A DNA stretch of 55,001 nucleotides, from NCBI GenBank assembly GCA_019694975.1, contig JAIBAY010000013.1, forward strand, positions 1 through 55,001, read 5' to 3'. Origin of the DNA: Chitinophagales bacterium. GTDB lineage: Bacteria > Bacteroidota > Bacteroidia > Chitinophagales > UBA10324. The translations under genes were made by a program, and so were the position numbers. Of this stretch, positions 44,770-54,173 are shown one piece after another. Every line of letters begins with the position of its first letter. Positions within the stretch are counted from its first letter, which is position 1. The notes beneath the pieces are model-generated. The model was not told where the DNA came from and did no database searches. It saw only the letters and a list, made by a program, of their open reading frames with translations.

Positions 44770-44857
44770 GGAGCGGGATTCAGAAAACGGTTGCAGGTAA
44801 CATTAAATGTAGTATTCTTTTAACTGGTGATTTTTCGGTGCCGTGCACGGGTACGTT

Positions 44858-46084
44858 TTACAACTGCAGCATGGCTTTTACAGGATCATTACCCATCAGG
44901 AGTAATTCCGGATTTTCCAGCAGCGTTTTTACTCTTACCAGGAAACTCACCGACTCACGGCCGTCGATGATGCGGTGATCATAACTCAATGCGAGGTACA
45001 TCATCGGGCGGACGACAATCTGCCCGTCTATCACCACCGGCCGCTCTTGTATCTTATGCATGCCTAGGATAGCAGATTGAGGAATATTGATAATAGGCGT
45101 TGACATCAGTGAACCAAACACACCACCATTCGTGATGGTGAAGGTTCCGCCACTCATCTCTTCCAGTGAAAGTTTATTCTCTCTTCCGCGCCCGGCAAGA
45201 TCGGCTACCCTGGCTTCGATCTCCGCGAAGGAAAGTGATTCTGCATTCCGGATCACCGGCACCACTAATCCCTTTGGTGTGGAAACAGCTATCGAGATAT
45301 CACAGAAGTCATGATAGATGATTTCCTCACCATCCAGAAAGGCATTCACCGACGGCCATTCCTGCAGCGCATAACAGGTGGCTTTGGCAAAGAAACTCAT
45401 GAAGCCGAGGCCCACCCCGTGTTTTTGTTTAAAATCATCTTTATACCGTGCACGGATATCCATGATCGGCTTCATGTCAATCTCGTTGAAGGTGGTAAGC
45501 ATGGCAGTCGTGTTTTTTGCCGCCACCAGGTGCTTGCTGATTGTTTTGCGCAAGGTGCTGAGGGTAACCCTGCGTTCCTCGCGGCTGAACAGCTTTTTTT
45601 GCGATGCCTGGCTGTTACTGATTGCCGATAAAACATCTGTTTTGGTAATGCGTCCATTTTTGCCGGTGCCACGCTCCACGTCAACTGCAGTTTCTCTCAT
45701 CATCTTATCCGCGGCAGGTGAAGGAACATTCTTCGCATAAGATTCCTTTTCAGTAACTTCTTGCAGTACATCTTTTCCTGCCGGTTCATGGGGCAGATCG
45801 GCTTTCTTTGCTGCAGGGTTCTCAGCTGCTGCCTTTTCTTCAGCCACCACACCGGTATCGATCATGCAGACTTTATCTCCTATTGATAATTTGGATCCTT
45901 CCGCAGCAACAATCCTCAATTGACCACTTTTTTCGGCAGCCAGTTCAAAGGTCGCCTTCTCCGACTCCAGCTCACAGATCAACTCATCCTGTTGCACAAC
46001 AGCGCCGTCTGTTTTTAACCATTTGGCCAGTGTTACTTCATTAATGGATTCGCCGACAGGAGGCACTTTTATTTCTAGTAGCAT
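44858..46084 (-). CDS. sucB: 2-oxoglutarate dehydrogenase E2, dihydrolipoyllysine succinyltransferase
   Basis: A 408-residue E2 of the 2-oxoglutarate dehydrogenase complex. A single lipoyl domain (1-78) carries the lipoyl Lys43 in [10 protein letters not shown] flexible Ala/Lys-rich linker leads to the E3-binding domain (about 110-150, [22 protein letters not shown]..). The C-terminal catalytic core ends with [16 protein letters not shown], the chloramphenicol-acetyltransferase-like active site. KVPPVGESI is characteristic of SucB rather than of pyruvate E2. The first subunit (sucA) is not in the window. The start at 46084 is favoured over 46111. Confidence 0.93.
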   Translation of the reverse strand: MLLEIKVPPVGESINEVTLAKWLKTDGAVVQQDELICELESEKATFELAAEKSGQLRIVAAEGSKLSIGDKVCMIDTGVVAEEKAAAENPAAKKADLPHEPAGKDVLQEVTEKESYAKNVPSPAADKMMRETAVDVERGTGKNGRITKTDVLSAISNSQASQKKLFSREERRVTLSTLRKTISKHLVAAKNTTAMLTTFNEIDMKPIMDIRARYKDDFKQKHGVGLGFMSFFAKATCYALQEWPSVNAFLDGEEIIYHDFCDISIAVSTPKGLVVPVIRNAESLSFAEIEARVADLAGRGRENKLSLEEMSGGTFTITNGGVFGSLMSTPIINIPQSAILGMHKIQERPVVIDGQIVVRPMMYLALSYDHRIIDGRESVSFLVRVKTLLENPELLLMGNDPVKAMLQL

Positions 46085-46186
46085 GTGATATTTTTCATTG
46101 ATTGGCAGCATGCAGCTTTCACGATCTTCTTTCCTGGTTGCTTTTGCGAAAACAAGAGATCAGTCAGCCGCTACAAAAAAGCCAGG

Positions 46187-46194
46187 CAAAGTTA
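46187..46194 (-). promoter_or_regulatory. -7 promoter element upstream of sucB
   Basis: On the minus strand this reads TAACTTTG, a perfect TAnnTTTG, giving a leader of about 98 bases. No clear -33 element. Confidence 0.35.
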
Positions 46195-46348
46195 CCATTC
46201 ATTTTTTGTTTTCAGCACCGGCTCCGGGTTAGATACGGATGAGTTACCGGAAGCGGTAAAAGGAATGCAGGAACTGAATTATAAAATGGCAACACAGCAC
46301 CGCTTGTCTGTGATGTAATGAAATCGCAGCCGCAGGATATAAGGTAAT

Positions 46349-46816
46349 TTATTGCGTTACAGGATTTCTGTTTTGATCGTCCTTTGGGCCAAAATGGCCA
46401 ACATAGGCCACCATGGCAATGCCCAGGGCAATTAATATCAGGTTTTTGATAATATAATGTCCGGCCAGCGTAGGTACCAGAAATGCTTTCCAGGTATATT
46501 CAGGCAGTAATACGAGTGGACCGAAAGTGGTGATCATGTGTGGTATCAGTAAATACAATGCAAGCCGCTCAAGCCCCGGAAACAGGAAGGCGATGCCGAT
46601 GGCCATTTCGTAGTAAGCGAAAAAAAGCATGAATCCATGAAAGGGAATAAAAGAAACCGTCATCGACCAGAGCTCCTGCACGAGTCCTTCCGCAGGACTT
46701 AACCCTAAAACTTTCAGCAGGCCAAATCCGAAATACACGATAAAAAAAGAAATTCTTGCGAGCGGGATACAGATCTTTGCGAGAAATTGCAACGCTTTTG
46801 TTTCAAAATTTTTCAT
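46349..46816 (-). CDS. DoxX-like four-helix membrane protein
   Basis: A 155-residue membrane protein with four hydrophobic segments and the DoxX-like pattern FFIVYFGFGLLKVLGLSPAEGLV, then AYYEMAIGIAFLFPGLERLALYLL. The C-terminal tail is hydrophilic (KDDQNRNPVTQ). Start at 46816 (MKNFETKALQ); the frame extends to 46924. The family is associated with quinone- or thiol-related redox functions in some members, but its function here is unknown. It lies upstream of sucB on the same strand with a 264 bp gap. Confidence 0.7.
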   Translation of the reverse strand: MKNFETKALQFLAKICIPLARISFFIVYFGFGLLKVLGLSPAEGLVQELWSMTVSFIPFHGFMLFFAYYEMAIGIAFLFPGLERLALYLLIPHMITTFGPLVLLPEYTWKAFLVPTLAGHYIIKNLILIALGIAMVAYVGHFGPKDDQNRNPVTQ

Positions 46817-46953
46817 GTGCTGAATGATTCTGCGGCAGCAAAGTAACCACTGCAGTGGCAAAATAAGAAAGATTCTTCCAAGTATTTGATGATTACCGTT
46901 GCGGCTTTCGCTTATTAAAAGCATAACACTGCTTACCTGGATTTTTGTAATTG

Positions 46954-47424
46954 TTATTTTAAGTTCATTTTATCTTCTTCTTTGTCATCCCTAAATCTGT
47001 GATGCTGATTTTTGCCGGATAAAATGAGCAGTTTGAATGCTAAGCTTTCACTCCCAAAGTTTATGCGTAAGCCGGCTCCTGATTTCTAAGCTTTTAAACA
47101 GTTATGTGCCATAGCGAGGTGAACATCTTCCAATTTTATCAATGCTTTGAATTCAACCGGTACTTTATTTTCAACATCGAAATTATCCCTTCGTCTTCCA
47201 ATTGGTTTGTGCAGATCTTTGTAAAAAATATCATGCTCAATTGCCCACGCAAATGCCAATCCTGCCTTATACATTTCATAAACCAATGCTCTTTGGTCAA
47301 TCACCTCTTGAAATCCACTACCTAAAAACTTATGGACTTCAAATGAAGCCCCGATTATTTTTTCAGTGATGTCTTTGTGCTTTAAGTTTTCCTTTGCTTT
47401 ATTCTGTGTAATGTCTGAATGCAT
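46954..47424 (-). pseudogene. GxxExxY-family protein, interrupted by a TAG stop
   Basis: Residues 1-112 (47424-47089) match the GxxExxY family (TIGR04256-type): KDITEKIIGASFEVHKFLGSGFQEVI, then EDVHLAMAHNCLKA. A TAG at 47086-47088 falls where the family has Tyr (consensus YLEAY). Reading on in frame gives KSGAGLRINFGSESLAFK, the family C-terminus (GLLINFG..SLEFKR), to a stop at 46954-46956. So one nonsense change cut the gene. Other family positions are also degraded (e.g. the acidic pair before ENKV). Known members are small nuclease-like or restriction-associated proteins of uncertain role. Translational readthrough is possible but less likely. Confidence 0.75.
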
Positions 47425-47592
47425 TTAATCCATGATTCAGAAATTTTCAACAATATTTTATTAATGTGTTAAAGGATAATTTTTTGCCGCTTCCGCAATG
47501 AAAACAGGTATCATCAGGATTAATTCCTTAAGCAAGTATCTTTACACCGTCATTTAATCCATCATCTGATTTTTCATCTGACTGACCTGTTT

Positions 47593-48492
47593 GTGCTTAC
47601 TCATCATATCATCATCAACCGTCGTCACCGTTGCTTACCCTCAATCTGTAAGCCGGAAAAATTCAGCATTGCTGTTCTTTTACTCTTAATGGCTTGCTGC
47701 TTCCTGTCACCAGCAGGCTGCATAGCACAACAGCCTGCTTCCTGTAATTGTGCAGGCATGGCGCCTGCCGGAAAGGGAACACTCTATGCCACTGCGGGTT
47801 ATAACCTCGATTGGTATACAACAAGCGATATACATTTTAAGGATCACACCACAGACGACTATGACTTCACGCTCTACGATGTGAAGGCTGAAGACCGTCC
47901 CGGCCTTAAAGACCTGTTGCATGAAGACATCACCATTCCGCAGTATTCTTTCCGCATCGGTTATTGGTTTAACAATAAAAAAGACCTTGCCATTGAAATC
48001 AATTATGATCATGCAAAATATGTGATGATCCAGAATCAGCGGGTACATATGACCGGCAATTTCCGGGGAGCATATTATGATCGTGACACCACCCTGGGAT
48101 CCGATTTCATTCGCTATGAGCATACCAACGGCGCTAATTATGCCATGCTGGATGTAGTAAAACGGTTTAGCTTCTGGCATGCTGCCAATGAGCGGCATTG
48201 GGTAAGTGCTATTGCTAAAGCCGGCGTTGGTTTCGTATTGCCCCGCACGGAATCTTATATTGCAGGCAGCCATCGCAACGACACCTATCACGTTGCCGGA
48301 TATGTTGCAGGCCTGGAAGCCGGCCTGCGATATGATTTTCTGAAGTTCTTTTTTCTCGAAACGACGATGAAGGGATGTTTTGCCAATTACGCTAATGTGC
48401 TTTTATATGGCGATGGAACTGCCAGTCAGCATTGGTGGTCGGCACAATATATTTTCACACTTGGTCTGCAGGCTCCGGTAAAGATTTTCTGA
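47593..48492 (+). CDS. outer-membrane beta-barrel protein
   Basis: A 299-residue exported protein. The signal peptide is hydrophobic and ends in GCIAQQ (about residue 45), after a basic N-terminal stretch; a downstream start is possible, and the listed start is a GTG. Mature residues form alternating amphipathic strands, e.g. YATAGYNLDWYTTSD, FRIGYWFNN, AIEINYDHAKYVM, with a C-terminal VKIF end, as in outer-membrane barrel proteins. It has its own terminator and no operon partners. Function unknown. Confidence 0.7.
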   Translation: MLTHHIIINRRHRCLPSICKPEKFSIAVLLLLMACCFLSPAGCIAQQPASCNCAGMAPAGKGTLYATAGYNLDWYTTSDIHFKDHTTDDYDFTLYDVKAEDRPGLKDLLHEDITIPQYSFRIGYWFNNKKDLAIEINYDHAKYVMIQNQRVHMTGNFRGAYYDRDTTLGSDFIRYEHTNGANYAMLDVVKRFSFWHAANERHWVSAIAKAGVGFVLPRTESYIAGSHRNDTYHVAGYVAGLEAGLRYDFLKFFFLETTMKGCFANYANVLLYGDGTASQHWWSAQYIFTLGLQAPVKIF

Positions 48493-48496
48493 AAAA

Positions 48497-48526
48497 GAAA
48501 GGCACCGCGGTTGGTGGTGCCTTTTG
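48497..48526 (+). terminator. rho-independent terminator after barrel gene
   Basis: GGCACC pairs with GGTGCC around a 9-base loop, and TTTT follows just after the barrel gene stop. Confidence 0.75.
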
Positions 48527-48621
48527 GTCCTGATATATTAATTGAAAAATTACAGGTGAACCGTTACGGTTATGCAACAACAGCGCCCGATAAAAGAATC
48601 GGCTCACGATAATAAAGGCGC

Positions 48622-49188
48622 TCAGTTGACGGCAGCCGGCGGCGGTAACAGCACCTTGTCAATCACATATACTATTCCGTTGGATGCCCTCACTGATCCT
48701 ACAATGTTCGCATCGCCAATCATAAATTTTCCATCCTTACCATGCAGGGTTACATTATCGCCATTCACCATGTTCAGTACCTGTCCGTCTTTCATCATGT
48801 CGGTGTTTAACACGCCCACCCAAACATGGTATTGAAGTATGTTTTGCAGGTCTGCTTTCTTTTCAGGTTTTAAAAGTCCTTCCACTGTTCCTGCCGGCAA
48901 CTGACTGAAAGCATCATCGGTGGGTGCGAAGACCGTGAACGGTCCGGCATTCGAAAGAGCGTCAACCAGTTCAGCAGCTTTTACCGCCGTTACCAGTGTT
49001 GAGTGGTCCTTGGAGCCGACAGCTACCTTAACAATGTTGGGCATCGAAGCATCATCCTGCACACCCGATTGACCGGTTGGCGGCGTAACGGACGTGGTAG
49101 TACTGTCTGCTGTGGTAGTTGAACTGTTCTGGCAACTGTTCAGCGTCAAAAAGCTTCCAAGAAGAAGGGTAAGCAAAAGTGGTTTCAT
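48622..49188 (-). CDS. fasciclin-domain lipoprotein
   Basis: A 188-residue surface or periplasmic lipoprotein. The lipobox is LTLNSC, then a Thr/Ser-rich linker. The FAS1 domain has the conserved pieces FTVFAPTDDAFSQLP, LQNILQYHVW and NGIVYVIDKVLLPP. FAS1 domains bind cell-surface molecules and mediate adhesion or matrix contacts. The frame starts at 49239 but the signal peptide defines 49188. It is divergent from the arylsulfotransferase-like gene. Confidence 0.88.
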   Translation of the reverse strand: MKPLLLTLLLGSFLTLNSCQNSSTTTADSTTTSVTPPTGQSGVQDDASMPNIVKVAVGSKDHSTLVTAVKAAELVDALSNAGPFTVFAPTDDAFSQLPAGTVEGLLKPEKKADLQNILQYHVWVGVLNTDMMKDGQVLNMVNGDNVTLHGKDGKFMIGDANIVGSVRASNGIVYVIDKVLLPPPAAVN

Positions 49189-49342
49189 CAGGTGTGATTT
49201 TTTATTGGCCCAAAATGCTGAAGCACGCAGAACCAACATATGATATTCATCATGTTAAAAGATGATTGTAATCACATAATAAAATACCGGCAATTGGCCG
49301 GGTTGCTAAAATTTTTATCTTCACCGCTCATACGTAACGACC

Positions 49343-51442
49343 ATGAAATTCACTTCTTCTTTGCTACTCTGTTGCATTGCTTTTCTGCATACATCTGCAC
49401 AGTTTGCCTACATCAATCCAAAGCCGGGATCGCAGTATCGTAATCCGCAAACGAATATTATTCTCAAAAACGGAAACCTGATCGACCGCTCGTCTGTATC
49501 CGGGAAAAACCTCGTAGAGATATCAGGTTCAGCGAGCGGACGTCATTCCTGGACGGCACGCTTATCGGACGATAACAAAACTGTGGTAATCAAACCATCG
49601 CCGGTTTTTGATTTTGGCGAAACAGTAACCGTCACAGTGAACTCAGGCTTGAGAAAGATGAACGGTGAGAAAGTGGAAGGCTTCACTTTCATTTTTCAGA
49701 TCAGGAATAAACCAACTCCGGAAGACGAGGTTGCTTATGCGGAAATGAGAAAGCAATCGCTGCAGGAAGTGATGGGATACAGTTCCGCAGAAAAAAATCC
49801 GGATGACATCACTTATCCGCTGGATTCGATGCCTGTCTATGTCATCAGTGTCAATAATAATCCTGCACCAGGACAGATTTTTTACCGCAATAAAGAAGAT
49901 CAAACATCGGAGGTGCCAAATACCAATTCCTTCGCAACCATTATCGAGAATGATGGTACCATTCTATGGGCAAGAGACCTGGGGCAATTTGGCGCTGATT
50001 TTAAACTGAATGCCAACGGCTATATGACCTATTTTGCCGATACCGCACAATGGATGGTGCTGGACTCCAACTACAATCTTATTGACTCGGTACGTTGCAA
50101 GAATGGATATGAGCTGGAAACGCAGGGCCATGATGTCATGATGTATCCCGACGGGCATGTTTTCCTGATGGCGTATGACCTTCAGACGATCAATATGACT
50201 GCTTACGGTGGTATATCGAATGCAAAAGTGCAGGGCTTTGTTGTACAGGAGCTTGATGCCAATCGTGATGTGGTGTTTGAATGGACCAGCTGGGACCATT
50301 TTCTTTTTACTGATGCCAATTCACATACACCACTTACCAATTCACAGGTGGATTACGTGCACGGTAACTCCATTGATCGCGACTTTGATGGCAACATCAT
50401 CATTTCTTCCCGCAATATGGATGAAATAACGAAGATCAGTCATGAAACCGGCGAGATCATATGGCGGCTGGGCGGGGAAAACAATCAATTCACTTTTGTA
50501 AATGACAACATCCCGCAGCATTTTTCTTCACAGCATGATGCACGCCGTTTGCCCAATGGCAATATACTGCTGTTCAACAACGGAAATTATTTGTCGCCGC
50601 TGATTTCCAGTGCTAAAGAATATATGCTCGATGAAGTGAATAAAGTGGCAACCCTGGTTTGGTACTATGAGCATCCCGATGTAAACGGATTTAAGGTCTA
50701 TGGAGCAGCCACCGGCAATGCGCAACGCCTGCCCAACGGCAATACCATTATTAACTGGGGTTTGATAGCCCCCAATGTCGGACTACCCAATCATACAGAA
50801 GTGGATGTCAATAAAAATATTGTTTGGGAAATGAGTTTTGAATCTTCGAAACAGAAATGCTACCGCATACATAAGTACGAATGGAATCCATGCAGCAGGA
50901 TCACCGGTTACACCATGAAATCGAAAAAGATTACACCAACAAGTGCTACGGTAAGCTGGGGTGATGCAACTGGTGCTTCTTCTTACAAAGTACAGCGCCG
51001 TGCGCTGGGCACCTCAGACTGGAAATCCAAAACCACTTCAGCCGCCAAATTAAAACTGAACAACCTGGCACCGGCTACTACTTATGAATGGCGTGTGCTT
51101 ACCAAATGCACGGGGCTGCCTGATAACACTTCTGCTTATTCATCAATCAATACATTCACTACACCGCCATTAAAAAATGCAGAGAGTGATATTGCTGAGA
51201 CGACGTTGCTCACCGTTTACCCTGTTCCGGCTGCAGATCAGATCACCATCGTTACAAATGCATCCGGGCAGGTTGCCCTCACGATCCGCAACATGATTGG
51301 GGAGGTGATGTACTATCATAAGTCAATCTCCGGAAAAGATGGCCCGCTTCAGCTTGATGTTCAGCAATGGCCGGCCGGAGTTTATATCGCCGAAGTCAGC
51401 GATGGTTCTCACACTGCCTGGAAAAAACTGGTGAAGGAATAA
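49343..51442 (+). CDS. secreted arylsulfotransferase-like protein with FN3 and T9SS sorting domains
   Basis: A 699-residue secreted protein. The signal peptide is MKFTSSLLLCCIAFLHTSAQ. A beta-rich N-terminal domain (about 25-130) is followed by an ASST/arylsulfotransferase-type propeller (about 150-510), e.g. GHDVMMYPDGHVFLMAYD, DYVHGNSIDRDFDGNIIISSRN and SSQHDARRLPNGNILLFNNGN. An FN3 domain (about 530-615) and a T9SS sorting domain (TVYPVPAADQITIVTN, GVYIAEVSDG) end it. Bacterial ASSTs transfer sulfate between phenols without PAPS through a His intermediate; whether this protein is catalytic is not established. T9SS export of an ASST-type enzyme is unusual. Confidence 0.85.
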   Translation: MKFTSSLLLCCIAFLHTSAQFAYINPKPGSQYRNPQTNIILKNGNLIDRSSVSGKNLVEISGSASGRHSWTARLSDDNKTVVIKPSPVFDFGETVTVTVNSGLRKMNGEKVEGFTFIFQIRNKPTPEDEVAYAEMRKQSLQEVMGYSSAEKNPDDITYPLDSMPVYVISVNNNPAPGQIFYRNKEDQTSEVPNTNSFATIIENDGTILWARDLGQFGADFKLNANGYMTYFADTAQWMVLDSNYNLIDSVRCKNGYELETQGHDVMMYPDGHVFLMAYDLQTINMTAYGGISNAKVQGFVVQELDANRDVVFEWTSWDHFLFTDANSHTPLTNSQVDYVHGNSIDRDFDGNIIISSRNMDEITKISHETGEIIWRLGGENNQFTFVNDNIPQHFSSQHDARRLPNGNILLFNNGNYLSPLISSAKEYMLDEVNKVATLVWYYEHPDVNGFKVYGAATGNAQRLPNGNTIINWGLIAPNVGLPNHTEVDVNKNIVWEMSFESSKQKCYRIHKYEWNPCSRITGYTMKSKKITPTSATVSWGDATGASSYKVQRRALGTSDWKSKTTSAAKLKLNNLAPATTYEWRVLTKCTGLPDNTSAYSSINTFTTPPLKNAESDIAETTLLTVYPVPAADQITIVTNASGQVALTIRNMIGEVMYYHKSISGKDGPLQLDVQQWPAGVYIAEVSDGSHTAWKKLVKE

Positions 51443-51605
51443 CCGGCTTGAACAGGGCTTGCCGAAGGAATTGGGTTTCTCCGCTGCGACCGGTAATTGA
51501 ACGGCAGCAACCCATTGCTTTATACAGTGGAATCAGTATGTATTCTTACCCGGATATTTTTTTGCAGAAGGCCGCTTTTGCAGTAACACTTCCGGTGATG
51601 TATAA

Positions 51606-51643
51606 AAAAACCCTGTACCGACTGACGATGGCACAGGGTTTTT
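51606..51643. terminator. bidirectional terminator
   Basis: AAAAACCCTGT / ACAGGGTTTTT. The A run on the left and T run on the right make it work on both strands, between two convergent genes (49343-51442 and 51720-53345). Confidence 0.88.
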
Positions 51644-51719
51644 CAGCAAGTATAATATGCGCTGTTATCCTTTTTGATTTACATCTTTACATTAATGCCG
51701 CTGTTGCGCGAAGCTGTTT

Positions 51720-53345
51720 TTACAACGGCATTTTTCCAAACCAAAGAGTTTTGCCGCCGGCCGATTCGCCGAAAAAAACTACGGATGTTTCTAATTCAAT
51801 CGGTAAAAAAGGGAACCGGTTATTGAGGTAGTATTTCCCCTGCTTGCTAACGCCAAACACCGCCGGGTCATTGATTTTTCCATTGGCAACATCCAGCTTG
51901 GCCACTACAGGATACATCAGCAGTTTGTATTTTGAATTCCCCAGCTCTTTATCATTACGCATACCATCCACTTCACCAATCAGCCAGTCCATGTCTTTAC
52001 CGTCAGCAGTATGCAGCATCGATTGCATGGCAGGTGCCACTTCACTGAATTTATTACCTTCCTGCTTATCATAACCGTATTGTGCTTTAAGAGATCCGTC
52101 AGGAGAAAACTGGAAGCACAGGAGGTCGCGGTACTGGCGTGTGCCATCGCTCTTCAAGGTAAAGTTCTGCCCAAAGAGAAAAATATTGCCTTTGGGATCC
52201 ACATCAAAATCGCTGAGGTAAAATTTCTTGCCTTTATACGAAGGAGATTTTTTCTGCGACGGCGGCGTTTGCAGCTTTGCTTCAAATTCATCAAGGCTTG
52301 GCGCACTGATGAAATCCAATTTGCCGTTGCTCAGCTTCGCCAGCTGAAAACTTTCCCACTTCATGGCATCCGGATCATCGCCCGCATTCACCACCTGGTT
52401 AATGTATTTATCATCTCCTTTTGAAGGTCCGAAGATGAAATAATCCTTATCCACCATTGCAATGCTGTTGATGCTCCAAACCGTATTCGGACTTTTCACA
52501 TTTATCCTGTCTTTGATGGATGCATCATTGCCAATACGGATGAAGGTGTAGTTATTGGGCGCTGGGTCTGCTGCCTTGCCAATGCCAGGCCCGCCGATCG
52601 GTGCAAACAGCATGGCAAGGTCGTTGTTGGAAAGGTCTTCGGCATCGGCATCAAATTCAAGGCTTGGATTCCAGACAAGTTGTGCCTGTGCCACAGTCTG
52701 CGGATATTGAAATTCAAAGTCTGTTTTATGAATCATATCAAGATCCTTGTTGAAGATAGCCGCCAGGTATTTTTTATGCACCAGGTTGGGATCATCGCCC
52801 TTCTGTGTTTTGGTACCGGCCACTAATAATACAGTACCATCCGCGTCATTTTCCGCTTTGGTCACCAGGGAATATTTGTTGCCTTCATCAGATTTGGGTT
52901 TGAGTTTTTCCAGCAGCTTCACGTCTTTGTCATAGCCGCCCCAGAACCAACTCCAGTTATAATTGATCTGCTTGCGCTTAAGGACAAGTGTTCCGGTGAG
53001 GTTATTTTCCACCGAAACAGCTTCCACCGTATAGTTCTCGCCTTTATACTTGAACCATTTGTATTTTTCACGGGCTTTGTCAAAATCGATCTGATCAGTA
53101 ACCAGGTTTTTATAATTGAATTCCAGGTCAAACTGGTATGTTTCAAACTTCACCTGCTTGTCGTTGGCTTTCGTTACAAAGGTGAGTTCCATCAGGTTCT
53201 TTGGTTCATCAATGTTGATGTTACCAAGATAACCGCGGTTGGCTTTGCCGGTAATCTCATAGGTCTTTTCAATGGAAAGTTTCTGCGCCATTGCCTGCCA
53301 TCCAAATAGGAGGAAGGCGATGATGAGTAAGGGAAATACTTTCAT
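51720..53345 (-). CDS. large secreted protein of unknown function
   Basis: A 541-residue exported protein. The signal peptide (1-20) ends in MAQ. The mature part is a repetitive mix of beta strands with aspartate- and lysine-rich loops, e.g. DFDVDPKGNIFLFGQNF, ELTFVTKANDKQVKFE. No catalytic motif or sorting domain is visible. A seven-bladed propeller is plausible from the pattern of D-x-x-G-N-I-F-L and L-x-W blade-like segments, but this is speculative. It is transcribed alone from a promoter at 53362-53391. Function unknown. Confidence 0.75.
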   Translation of the reverse strand: MKVFPLLIIAFLLFGWQAMAQKLSIEKTYEITGKANRGYLGNINIDEPKNLMELTFVTKANDKQVKFETYQFDLEFNYKNLVTDQIDFDKAREKYKWFKYKGENYTVEAVSVENNLTGTLVLKRKQINYNWSWFWGGYDKDVKLLEKLKPKSDEGNKYSLVTKAENDADGTVLLVAGTKTQKGDDPNLVHKKYLAAIFNKDLDMIHKTDFEFQYPQTVAQAQLVWNPSLEFDADAEDLSNNDLAMLFAPIGGPGIGKAADPAPNNYTFIRIGNDASIKDRINVKSPNTVWSINSIAMVDKDYFIFGPSKGDDKYINQVVNAGDDPDAMKWESFQLAKLSNGKLDFISAPSLDEFEAKLQTPPSQKKSPSYKGKKFYLSDFDVDPKGNIFLFGQNFTLKSDGTRQYRDLLCFQFSPDGSLKAQYGYDKQEGNKFSEVAPAMQSMLHTADGKDMDWLIGEVDGMRNDKELGNSKYKLLMYPVVAKLDVANGKINDPAVFGVSKQGKYYLNNRFPFLPIELETSVVFFGESAGGKTLWFGKMPL

Positions 53346-53361
53346 GGTATTGGTTTTTCTG

Positions 53362-53391
53362 CGAAGTTAATTCAATATCATTGTGATCAAA
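53362..53391 (-). promoter_or_regulatory. Bacteroidota promoter for the 541-residue secreted protein
   Basis: On the minus strand, TTTG (53388-53391), 18 bases, then TAACTTCG (53362-53369), one base off TAnnTTTG. The transcript would start about 12 bases before the ATG at 53345. Confidence 0.6.
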
Positions 53392-53420
53392 ATGATATAA
53401 ACAGATTGGCGGGTTAAAGA

Positions 53421-53816
53421 TCATTCATCCTGCTCATTCAACAGATCATCCAATGCCCTCCTGTCTCTCTTGGTGGGCCGGCCTTCACCACGGCTATGCA
53501 ACAACTGCATTTCCGCCGCATGGAGCTGCATGCTGCGCAATACAGCTTCATCAGTTACATTTCTGCAGCAGGTTTGTGCGAGTGTGGCACTCAGCCTGTT
53601 TCCCGCCGGTTGCAATACCTCATAGTGCAGGGTAAAAGCACCATTTCTGACGGCGATAATTGTGCCCGCCTGCACCAGCCGTGAGGCCTTAACAGGTTGG
53701 CTTTGTATGGTGACCTTCCCTTTGTCACAGGCTGCCGCAGCCAGCGTGCGGGTCTTAAAAATCCTTACAGCCCACAGCCATTTGTCAATTCGGATCTTGT
53801 CTGCCGGTGATTTCAT
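53421..53816 (-). CDS. hslR: S4-domain RNA-binding protein (Hsp15-like)
   Basis: A 131-residue protein with an N-terminal S4 domain: IRIDKWLWAVRIFKTRTLAAAACDKGKVTI, followed by SRLVQAGTIIAV. This is the pattern of heat-shock protein 15 (HslR), which recycles stalled 50S subunits bearing peptidyl-tRNA. The C-terminal extension (about 85-131) is basic and ends GRPTKRDRRALDDLL, also as in HslR relatives. It is monocistronic and is the last gene before the palindrome region on this strand. Confidence 0.85.
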   Translation of the reverse strand: MKSPADKIRIDKWLWAVRIFKTRTLAAAACDKGKVTIQSQPVKASRLVQAGTIIAVRNGAFTLHYEVLQPAGNRLSATLAQTCCRNVTDEAVLRSMQLHAAEMQLLHSRGEGRPTKRDRRALDDLLNEQDE

Positions 53817-54097
53817 CGGTTACTTTCTTTCAAAAAATATTTAGCACATGAAGTTATTTTAATGATGCCTGTTCTTCATTATTAAAAGTAATTTTCTTTA
53901 AACAATAGTGTACAGAAGATATTGCTTTTTTGACGGACATAAATCCTGCCGGTGGTTGAATGCATTGTTCTCTTCTTTTGCATTGCCATGAGAAATTGAG
54001 TTGATAAACGAACCTCATCAGTTCCGGGATCTTGCCACACGGTATTTATCAATAGCATATATCGTTTTATCAATGATTGAAGCATCGTTCTTGAAAG

Positions 54098-54109
54098 TGA
54101 TTAAAATCA
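54098..54109. repeat. 12-bp palindrome upstream of small membrane protein gene
   Basis: TGATTAAAATCA (arms TGATT/AATCA around AA). Possible operator; distance to the ATG at 54174 is 64 bp. Confidence 0.45.
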
Positions 54110-54127
54110 TTGTATAGAAATGAATGG

Positions 54128-54148
54128 AACGATAGTTTTACTATCGTT
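54128..54148. promoter_or_regulatory. 21-bp palindromic operator candidate
   Basis: AACGATAGT-TTT-ACTATCGTT: two perfect 9-bp arms with a 3-base spacer, 25 bp before the ATG at 54174. This is the shape of a dimeric repressor site. No regulator gene is adjacent in the window, and no T run follows, so it is not a terminator. Confidence 0.55.
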
Positions 54149-54173
54149 GAAATAATGTCAACCGACTTGTAAA

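Larger units (their letters stand above)
53817..54173. other. AT-rich intergenic region, 357 bp, with two palindromes
   Basis: It separates the S4 gene from the small membrane protein. Two palindromes lie near its right end (54098-54109 and 54128-54148). A 67-codon minus-strand frame (53882-54085) has no recognisable features and is not called. The stretch also repeats TATCAAT-like and TCGTT motifs. Confidence 0.6.

Noticed and set aside
53882..54085. 67-residue minus-strand frame in the AT-rich gap
   Set aside because: No family resemblance, signal sequence or start context; likely chance.
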